Under the pieces are notes generated by a model that was not told the origin of the DNA, ran no database searches, and saw only the letters and a program-made list of their open reading frames with translations. The translations under genes were made by a program, and so were the position numbers. Shown here piece after piece: positions 1-6,108 of a stretch of 64,000 nucleotides of DNA; position 1 is the first letter of the stretch; each line of letters opens with the position of its first letter. This DNA is from CAVROP01 sp050008495 (GTDB lineage: Bacteria; Acidobacteriota; Terriglobia; UBA7540), in the NCBI GenBank assembly GCA_050008495.1, contig JBEKMN010000038.1:29672-93671 (forward strand), given 5' to 3'.

Positions 1-780
1 GGCGTTGGGATAAACGGTCACGTTGTCTTCGAGGTCGGGATGCCGCTTGTTCTCGTGCCCACGGCGTAATTGGCCTTCTTCATCCTTCCGAAGCGGATTA
101 AACGCTCCCAGCGTAACGCCGTGGTAAAGGGTCACCTGTTTTCCGATGGTGGCGGTCTCGCCGATCACCACGCCCGTCCCATGATCGATGAAAAACGATT
201 CGCCAATCGAAGCGCCGGGGTTAATGTCGATCCCCGTGTGGCTGTGCGCAACTTCGGTCATCATGCGGGGAAGGAACGGCACTCCCATCAGGTAGAGGCG
301 GTGCGCCAGGCGCTGCACGGTAATGGCCTCCATGCACGGGTAGCTGAGCAGAATCTCCTCAGGGCTGGCCGCCGCGGGATCATTCCGGAAAGCCGCCCCG
401 ATATCCGACGCCAGCAAGCCGGCCAGCTCGGGAAATTGGCCGAACAACTGTTCGGTCAATTCCTGGGCGCGATCCTCGATATCGACGGGCGAATCTTCCC
501 CTTGGCAGCGCCGATCGAATCGCATGGCAGAGCACAATTGCTCACGCAGCAGCGTCTCAATCTCAGCCAGGTAATGCCGGGATTCGGCAGGAGCGCTCTC
601 CAACTCTGCGCTTTTCCCCTGATAAAAGACAGGGAAAAGCAGGCCAAGGTAGTGCCGGCAGATCTGCGCCGCGGCCTCCCGGCTGGGCAAGCGGAACTCG
701 CACCCATAATCGCCGGCAAGCTGCGCATCCAGCGCTGTCTTGAATTCGCTTGCAAGGTCGTCCAGACGTTTTTGATTCAT
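1..780 (-). CDS. cysE: Serine O-acetyltransferase, C-terminus cut by window edge
   Basis: Transfers acetyl from acetyl-CoA to L-serine to give O-acetylserine, the substrate of the neighbouring CysK; cytosolic. The 260 visible residues hold the N-terminal helical domain and the start of the left-handed beta-helix with hexapeptide repeats. The diagnostic stretch HSHTGIDINPGASIG, then FFIDHGTGVVIGETA carrying the catalytic Asp-His region, then YHGVTLGA is seen. The long N-terminus resembles the EpsC-type subfamily. The ATG at 780 opens MNQKRLDDLASEF. It is the last visible gene of a minus-strand cysteine operon; a repeat of about 170 bp separates it from cysK. The gene continues beyond base 1, so the C-terminal tail, which often binds CysK, is not visible. 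Confidence 0.93.
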   Translation of the reverse strand, partial: MNQKRLDDLASEFKTALDAQLAGDYGCEFRLPSREAAAQICRHYLGLLFPVFYQGKSAELESAPAESRHYLAEIETLLREQLCSAMRFDRRCQGEDSPVDIEDRAQELTEQLFGQFPELAGLLASDIGAAFRNDPAAASPEEILLSYPCMEAITVQRLAHRLYLMGVPFLPRMMTEVAHSHTGIDINPGASIGESFFIDHGTGVVIGETATIGKQVTLYHGVTLGAFNPLRKDEEGQLRRGHENKRHPDLEDNVTVYPNA

Positions 781-795
781 GTGCGTGCCTTTCTT

Positions 796-966
796 AGTCG
801 AGAGTCGAAAGTCAAGAGTCGAGAGGCCGAGGAGTCGAAATGGCGCGCAGCATCCTAGTTTGAGTGTAGCGCCGGCTTTCAGGTCGGCAAGGGCTGGCCT
901 GAAGGCCGGCGCTACCAGTCAGACTGTGACAATTGCCAGAGGCTTTCGACTCTCGACTCTCGACTA
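796..966. repeat. Inverted word-repeat unit between cysE and cysK
   Basis: The left arm is built of GTCGAGA/GTCGAAA words (796-840) and the right arm is their reverse complement, with CTCTCGACTCTCGAC at 948-962. A second palindrome lies between the arms, GTAGCGCCGGCTTTCAGG at about 868-885 facing CCTGAAGGCCGGCGCTAC at about 899-916. No gene is seen. The unit may act as a processing or termination barrier between two genes of one operon; that function is inference. Confidence 0.8.
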
Positions 967-972
967 GCCCCG

Positions 973-1929
973 CTACCCGATGCCCTCGAAGAGCACGGTC
1001 GACAAATACCGCTCGCCGGAGTCCGGCAGGATAGTCACGATCGTCTTCCCCGCAAACTCGGGCTGCTTGGCCAACCGAACGGCCACAGCCGCAGCGGCGC
1101 CGCAAGAGATACCGCTCAGGATACCCTCTTCCTTGGATAAGCGGCGGCCGAATTCCACGGCTTCTTCATTCGTGACCTGCTCGACTCGGTCAACCAGCGA
1201 TAAGTCGAGAACCTTAGGAACAAAACCCGCTCCCAGGCCCTGGATCTTGTGCGGTCCAGGCTTCAGAGGCTGGCCCGCCATAGTCTGAGTCAGGACCGGG
1301 CTGGCCGTCGGCTCGACTGCCACCGACAAGATCTGTTTACCTTTGGTCTTCTTGATATAACGTGAGACCCCGGTGATCGTGCCGCCGGTGCCCACACCCG
1401 ATACCAGCACGTCGATGGCGCCATCGGTGTCATTCCAAATCTCGGGCCCGGTGGTCTTTTCGTGGATATCCGGGTTGGCAGGATTGTCAAACTGCTGGGG
1501 CAGGAAATAGTGATTGGTGTCGGATTCGTATATTTCCTGGGCCTTTTTGATTGCGCCCGGCATTCCGCCCGGCCCAGGCGTGAGGATCAGGTTGGCGCCC
1601 AGGGCCGCCACCACGCGCCGGCGCTCCAATGACATGGTCTCGGGCATGACCAGGGTTAACTTGTAGCCGCGCGCGGCGGCCACGAAGGCCAGTGCGATGC
1701 CCGTATTGCCGCTGGTCGGCTCGATAATCTCCTTCTCCGGCGTCAGGACGCCGCGCTTCTCCGCATCCCAAATCATCGCCGCGCCGATCCGGTCCTTCAC
1801 CGAATAACCGGGGCCACGCCCCTCGATCTTGGCCAAGACAGTTGCTTTGCTTCCATCGACGATGCGGTTGAGCTTGATGAGCGGGGTTTTCCCGATGCTG
1901 AACGAATTATCCTGGAAAATGTTCGACAT
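973..1929 (-). CDS. cysK: Cysteine synthase A (O-acetylserine sulfhydrylase)
   Basis: PLP enzyme of fold type II that forms cysteine from O-acetylserine and a sulfur donor. The 318 residues match family length. PLP lysine is K45 in GYSVKDRIGAAM, the substrate loop is TSGNTGIAL, and the phosphate-binding glycine loop is GVGTGGTITG. The start is the ATG at 1929, preceded by GGAGAGGATATCGA; longer upstream extension has no family similarity and is rejected. It lies in the same direction as the sulfur-carrier genes upstream and cysE downstream. Because cysE is in the operon, O-acetylserine is the likely acceptor. The donor may be free sulfide or the thiocarboxylate of the carrier at 3390-3689. 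The family separates OAS and O-phosphoserine enzymes poorly by eye, so a CysM-like role stays open. Confidence 0.95.
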   Translation of the reverse strand: MSNIFQDNSFSIGKTPLIKLNRIVDGSKATVLAKIEGRGPGYSVKDRIGAAMIWDAEKRGVLTPEKEIIEPTSGNTGIALAFVAAARGYKLTLVMPETMSLERRRVVAALGANLILTPGPGGMPGAIKKAQEIYESDTNHYFLPQQFDNPANPDIHEKTTGPEIWNDTDGAIDVLVSGVGTGGTITGVSRYIKKTKGKQILSVAVEPTASPVLTQTMAGQPLKPGPHKIQGLGAGFVPKVLDLSLVDRVEQVTNEEAVEFGRRLSKEEGILSGISCGAAAAVAVRLAKQPEFAGKTIVTILPDSGERYLSTVLFEGIG

Positions 1930-2161
1930 TCGATATCCTCTCCATAGTGAATTTGGTGTACTGAGATTCGAAGTAGTCACAACGACAACCTGTGAAGTCG
2001 GAATGGCACTGGGATGATCTTGGATTTGCCCCTGGCGCGCCTTACGGTCGAAACCATAAGGTGCCCAGGCTAGGTACAGATACAGCGGAGGCTCAAAGAG
2101 GCACTGCGGCCGCGCGAACTGAGCGGCGTATCGGGAATGGGCAACTCTTTGGAATCGACCA

Positions 2162-3334
2162 TCAGTATTTCGGCACGCTCGGGTCAACTTGGTCAGACCA
2201 GGCGAGAATGCCTCCCTTCAGATTGTGAATCTTCTGGAATCCGGCCTTCATCAAGAACTCCACGGCCCGGGCGCTACGCTGACCGGAGCGGCAGTGGACA
2301 ACGATTTCACTCGCCGAATCCAGTTCGTGCATCCTTTTCGGAATCTCTCCGAGCGGGATCAGTGTGGAACCCGGAATGCGGCAAATCTGGAACTCGTGCG
2401 GTTCACGCACGTCGATCAGGACGAAGGGCTGCTTCTCGTCGATCAACCTTTTGACTTCACGCGGCTCGATTTCCGGAATTCCAGACATTTCCGATGTGTG
2501 CTCCTCCCCGCGAATTCCGCAGAACTGCTCGTAGTCAATCAACCTGGTAATCGTCGGATGGGCTCCGCAAACCGGGCAGTCGGGGTTTTTCCGTAGCTTG
2601 AGCTCCCGGAATTTCATGCCCAGCGCGTCAAATACCAGCAGGCGCCCGATCAGCGTTTGACCCTGTCCAATAATCAGTTTAATCGTTTCCATGGCCTGGA
2701 GGCAACCGACGATTCCAGGCAGCACACCCAGCACCCCTCCCTCCGCGCAACTGGGCACCAGTCCCGGCGGAGGTGGCTCGGGATATAAGCAACGGTAGCA
2801 AGGCCCCTGGCGGGCGTAGAAAACCGACGCTTGGCCTTCGAAGCGGAAGATACTTCCATAGACATTCGGTTTGCCGAGCAACACGCAAGCATCGTTCACC
2901 AGGTAGCGTGTGGGGAAGTTATCCGTGCCATCGACGATGATGTCAAAATCCCGGAAAAGCTCGAGCGCGTTCTCGGATGTCAAGCGCGCATTGTAGCCCA
3001 CGACTTCTACATTGGGATTGATTTCGCGGATGGTCGCCTGCGCCGACTCCAGCTTCGACCTCCCTACATCCGCGGTGCCGTGAATCACCTGGCGCTGCAG
3101 GTTGGTGAAGTCAACTACGTCGAAGTCGACGATGCCCAGCCGCCCAACGCCTGCCGCGCCGAGGTAGAGTAGCAATGGCGAGCCCAGCCCTCCTGCCCCG
3201 ATACAGAGCACCTTCGCATTCTTCAGCTTAAGCTGCCCGTCCATGCCCACTTCCGGCATGATAAGGTGACGGCTATAGCGAAGAATCTCGTCTTTGCTCA
3301 AATCGGAGACAGAAGTCAAAGTCGCTGTTGCCAT
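2162..3334 (-). CDS. Sulfur-carrier adenylyltransferase (MoeB/ThiF family) with C-terminal rhodanese domain
   Basis: E1-like enzyme that adenylates the C-terminal glycine of a ubiquitin-like sulfur carrier; the rhodanese domain then supplies persulfide sulfur to make the thiocarboxylate. The 390 residues hold the nucleotide loop GAGGLGSP at 46-53, the CYRC and CPVC pairs that bind structural zinc, and a rhodanese domain in roughly the last 110 residues with the persulfide cysteine C348 in CRSGQRS. This is the MoeBR/Uba4 (MOCS3) layout. The start is taken at ATG 3334 with GAGG just upstream; an in-frame upstream start at 3385 is possible. Position between the carrier gene and cysK points to cysteine synthesis rather than molybdopterin, since no moa genes are near. 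Confidence 0.93.
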   Translation of the reverse strand: MATATLTSVSDLSKDEILRYSRHLIMPEVGMDGQLKLKNAKVLCIGAGGLGSPLLLYLGAAGVGRLGIVDFDVVDFTNLQRQVIHGTADVGRSKLESAQATIREINPNVEVVGYNARLTSENALELFRDFDIIVDGTDNFPTRYLVNDACVLLGKPNVYGSIFRFEGQASVFYARQGPCYRCLYPEPPPPGLVPSCAEGGVLGVLPGIVGCLQAMETIKLIIGQGQTLIGRLLVFDALGMKFRELKLRKNPDCPVCGAHPTITRLIDYEQFCGIRGEEHTSEMSGIPEIEPREVKRLIDEKQPFVLIDVREPHEFQICRIPGSTLIPLGEIPKRMHELDSASEIVVHCRSGQRSARAVEFLMKAGFQKIHNLKGGILAWSDQVDPSVPKY

Positions 3335-3389
3335 TTCCTCGTCGCCCTCAGGTGCCCACACTGTGGTGCGGGCGTCCCACCACATCTGC

Positions 3390-3689
3390 CTAGGCCTTCA
3401 TGACCCGGAGCGCCTTGCCGCCCGCTATGGAGGGAACAATGCTGAGCACGTCGTTTTCATTCAGAGGCGTTTGTTCCTTCTGCAGGAAACGAATGTCTTC
3501 ATCGCCCAGGTAGACGTTGACGAAGCTGCGTAACTTGCCCTCCTGGTTGTAAAGATGCCGTCTTAGCTCCGTATACTCGCTGGCGAGTCTCGAGAGCGCC
3601 TCCGCTACCGTTTTCGCCTCCACCTCAACCTGATCCTTCTTCCCCACATATTGTCGAAGGGGAGTCGGGATCATTATCTTGACTGCCAT
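3390..3689 (-). CDS. Ubiquitin-like sulfur-carrier protein (MoaD/ThiS/CysO family) with masked GG terminus
   Basis: Small beta-grasp carrier of 99 residues whose C-terminal glycine is converted to a thiocarboxylate. The tail reads IVPSIAGG at 84-91, the usual end of a CysO/MoaD protein, but is followed by KALRVMKA before the TAG stop. The GG is therefore internal, as in QbsE- and HcyS-type carriers whose extra residues are removed by a JAMM peptidase. A JAMM gene lies directly upstream at 3888-4361 and the activating E1 directly downstream. The start at ATG 3689 has GGAGAAGG just before it. The proposed route is trimming, adenylation, thiocarboxylation, then sulfur transfer to CysK. The tail is read directly; the processing is inference from the named families. 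Confidence 0.9.
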   Translation of the reverse strand: MAVKIMIPTPLRQYVGKKDQVEVEAKTVAEALSRLASEYTELRRHLYNQEGKLRSFVNVYLGDEDIRFLQKEQTPLNENDVLSIVPSIAGGKALRVMKA

Positions 3690-3790
3690 TCCTTCTCCTC
3701 ACGCTGAGTGTCGACGTTACAGCTAGCCCTACCTTTATGTGATGCTTCAGGGAACTCGGCGATTCCAACTCCGAGTGGCTGGGACGCCGT

Positions 3791-3856
3791 AGGGGGACGG
3801 CTTGCCGTCCCCGCATTTCCGCCGGTCCCGACGAGGGTAGGGCGAGCCCTACCCCT
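3791..3856. repeat. Two GC-rich palindromes between carrier and JAMM genes
   Basis: GGGGACGGCTTGCCGTCCCC and GGGTAGGGCGAGCCCTACCC each fold into a near-perfect hairpin. They fill most of the 198-bp gap inside the operon. Similar short palindromes occur elsewhere in the window (4893-4986, 14408-14590). Confidence 0.75.
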
Positions 3857-3887
3857 ACGCGTTTCATCGCTCAGCTTATGCCCTGAC

Positions 3888-4361
3888 TTACTCAATAACT
3901 TCGACTGACTCGGGGTTAAATACTCCCCCGTCCTCAGCCAGCACCCAACAAGTTAGGTCTTTCGCGACGCCCCGCTCTACAGAAACGATAATATAAGAAT
4001 ACCACGGCCAGGCGTGCTCGCGGTCATAAACTGAAGGCCGGGCAGGGTGATCCGGATGTGAGTGGTAGTATCCCAGCACATCGAAGCCGCGGGACCTTGC
4101 ATCCTTCTCCATCCGCAATTGCTCGAGCGGGTCAATCAGGAAGCGGTTGCGCTCCGTTTCGCGTGCCAGGTCATCAACGGGCAGGAGTTCCTGAGCGTAG
4201 CTTGGATTGTGCCGCAGATTCTTGAGCGCCGCGACCTCCATCACCTGCTTCGCTTCGCCGTTGACCTTGCCGAGAAGCGCCCCACAGCACTCGCTGGGAT
4301 AGTCCCGCGCGCCATGCTGGCGCATCGCTTCCGTCTGTGCTTGTGTGATCCGTAAGACCAT
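3888..4361 (-). CDS. JAMM/MPN+ zinc metallopeptidase (Mec/QbsD type)
   Basis: Zinc isopeptidase-like protein of 157 residues. The JAMM signature is complete: E24 in PSECCGALLG, then HSHPDHPARPSVYD with H100, H102 and D113, the spacing of the zinc site. Characterised relatives either release cysteine from CysO (Mec of mycobacteria) or trim residues after GG of a sulfur carrier (QbsD, HcyD). The carrier gene next to it has eight such residues, so trimming is likely; a second role in releasing cysteine is possible. It is the first gene of the operon. The start at ATG 4361 matches the family N-terminus but lacks a Shine-Dalgarno; a TTG at 4382 has GGGGAG upstream and would add seven residues. Confidence 0.9.
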   Translation of the reverse strand: MVLRITQAQTEAMRQHGARDYPSECCGALLGKVNGEAKQVMEVAALKNLRHNPSYAQELLPVDDLARETERNRFLIDPLEQLRMEKDARSRGFDVLGYYHSHPDHPARPSVYDREHAWPWYSYIIVSVERGVAKDLTCWVLAEDGGVFNPESVEVIE

Positions 4362-4471
4362 GGGTGCAGAGGGCAGCCACAAGGTCTCCCCTTCAAGACC
4401 TCACCACACCTTGCGCTTCCAGCCCTCTATGGATTAGATTCAAATTCTAGGCTGAACATGAGGAAACTGCA

Positions 4472-4852
4472 ATGAGCGATCTGCGAGAACAGTTTAAGGC
4501 GGCGGGTTTTGAGATCGTCGACGGCGGATCCGCCCCCGGCTCACTCGGCGTGAGGAAGTACGGATGTGTGCGTTACCTTGAACCGCAGGCTGATCAACAG
4601 TGGCTTGCTCCAGGTCCGCCTTATTTCCAAATCCGTGGCCTCGACTGCGAACTCGAGGACAAGGGGTACCAGAAGTTCTGGCGCCACGGCGACACGCGCT
4701 TCCCCATTCGCAAAACCGACCTCCAGACACTCCACCGCTTTGACGAGGAAGTTCGCGAAATCCTCCAATTGCCGTCGCTCTACAACGAATCCCTGGGTTC
4801 AACCTGCGCGCAAACCGACTACGACCGGCTGGAAGGCAGGCCGGATCGCTGA
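4472..4852 (+). CDS. Unknown protein, 126 residues
   Basis: I do not recognise the family. The protein is soluble by composition, rich in charged and aromatic residues, with no signal peptide or membrane segment. It opens MSDLREQFKAAGFEIVDG and holds an aspartate/glutamate-rich C-terminal half. GAGGAAACTGCA precedes the ATG, a fair ribosome-binding site. It is transcribed away from the cysteine operon, sharing an intergenic region of about 110 bp with it. No functional link can be shown. Confidence 0.7.
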   Translation: MSDLREQFKAAGFEIVDGGSAPGSLGVRKYGCVRYLEPQADQQWLAPGPPYFQIRGLDCELEDKGYQKFWRHGDTRFPIRKTDLQTLHRFDEEVREILQLPSLYNESLGSTCAQTDYDRLEGRPDR

Positions 4853-4892
4853 CCGGCACTTCAGCGCTTGAACCAAATCTGCTTTGAAAATC

Positions 4893-4986
4893 GTGGCGCG
4901 GGCGTCTCGCCCGCGGTCGCGGGAGCGTCCCGCTCCCGCGCACGGGCAGGATGCCCGTGCCACAGCGGGCGGGACGCCCGCGCCAC
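4893..4986. repeat. Chain of four back-to-back GC palindromes
   Basis: The block begins GTGGCGCGGGCG and ends with its reverse complement CGCCCGCGCCAC. Inside are four small hairpins, among them CACGGGCAGGATGCCCGTG. A shorter member of the same family lies at 13604-13654, and related sequence is translated inside the gene at 6109-8505. Confidence 0.8.
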
Positions 4987-5054
4987 GTCCGTCCACCGTC
5001 GGGTGGTTTTCATGTTTTCTCGGTGCCCGTCGGCAGATGGGCACGAGTGACCGC

Positions 5055-5933
5055 TCAGGATTGAGAGGGGGTCTTTGGACCTGGGGTCGTCTTGTCTGCG
5101 GCGCTCGAGGTCGAGGAACGAGTCGCGGCCGCGCCCCCAGGACTCGCCACAGGAGCGGGTTGGGCGCGCTCGGGTGCAGGCGCAGAAGGCGGCTTGTTGA
5201 CTACAACTGTAGCCTCTGGCTCCGCCGGATGAGCGGGCGCCCCTGCCGCCGGCTGGGCTTGCGGTGGCGAGGGAGGCGCAACTTCGTGCGGCGCCTGCGC
5301 CTTCGGAGCCCTTGGCGGCCAGGGCCGGGGAGCTGATCGGCCTTCCGATTGAGGGCGTCGCCCCTGCGCTGGAGTAGACTGCGAAATGGGACGGAAGACA
5401 ATCTCGATCTGGACTTTGTCCAGATCGCTGTCGCCAAGTTCAATTATCTGGTCAAAGCCTTCCTGCCGAATGTCCGTCTTGGTCTGCCCAAAAGCCAGGT
5501 AGTGACGCTCGATTACGGCAGCGCCGACCGACCTTTCCCGCAGCCGATCGCGCTCGATACAGGTCTCCAGCGGGACGTCAAAAAGGCAGATCACAGACGG
5601 AACCTGAAACCTCTTTGCCAGTTCCACGAACTCCCGGCGGTGGGGCGGGGCGAGCGCCGTAGAATCCACCACGCAGAGCCGGTTCAACCCCAATCGCAAT
5701 TCCGTCAGGCAGCGGACCAGCGCGAACGCCTGGGTGTTGAATCGCTGGTCCCGCTCGTCGTCGCACACCCGGCCTCTCGCCCAGTCAGACGAGATGATGT
5801 GCGTGGGGCGAAAGTGGCGCTGCGCAAAAGTAGACTTCCCGCAGGCAGCCGGTCCGCAAAGCAAAACGATGGAAGGGCGGATCAGCCTTACCCGTTTCTC
5901 TTGGCTCTGATTGACTGTTTGTTCTTGTGCCAT
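5055..5933 (-). CDS. Polynucleotide-kinase-like P-loop ATPase with Pro/Ala-rich tail
   Basis: The first 180 residues match the 5'-kinase domain of bacterial RNA-repair Pnkp. The P-loop GPAACGKST lies at 27-35, followed by IISSDWARGRVCDDERDQ, where D50 and R53 fall at the positions of the acceptor and phosphate-contacting residues, and later by VVDSTALAP. In Pnkp this domain is followed by phosphatase and ligase domains; here it is followed only by about 100 residues rich in proline and alanine, probably disordered. No Hen1 or ligase gene is nearby. The start at ATG 5933 has no clear Shine-Dalgarno. It could instead be a nucleotide or small-molecule kinase of the AAA_33 group; a nucleic-acid substrate is inference. 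Confidence 0.8.
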   Translation of the reverse strand: MAQEQTVNQSQEKRVRLIRPSIVLLCGPAACGKSTFAQRHFRPTHIISSDWARGRVCDDERDQRFNTQAFALVRCLTELRLGLNRLCVVDSTALAPPHRREFVELAKRFQVPSVICLFDVPLETCIERDRLRERSVGAAVIERHYLAFGQTKTDIRQEGFDQIIELGDSDLDKVQIEIVFRPISQSTPAQGRRPQSEGRSAPRPWPPRAPKAQAPHEVAPPSPPQAQPAAGAPAHPAEPEATVVVNKPPSAPAPERAQPAPVASPGGAAATRSSTSSAADKTTPGPKTPSQS

Positions 5934-6108
5934 AGTCGTTATCGTGGTTCGTTTCGCGATGTGTTGATTTGTTCATGCTCGCGTCGAACTCAAAGACCTA
6001 AGGGTCTGAAGGCTCTCCCGCGAACCTCCTGACCTCAAGATATAAGATACCGGACGCTGGGGAATGGTTGCTCTTGGGGTTTTCCGCTTCCGGGCTCTTC
6101 TCCCGCGA

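Noticed and set aside
796..966. CRISPR array from regularly repeated words
   Set aside because: Units are 7-10 bases, contiguous and inverted about a centre; there are no spacers and no cas genes.
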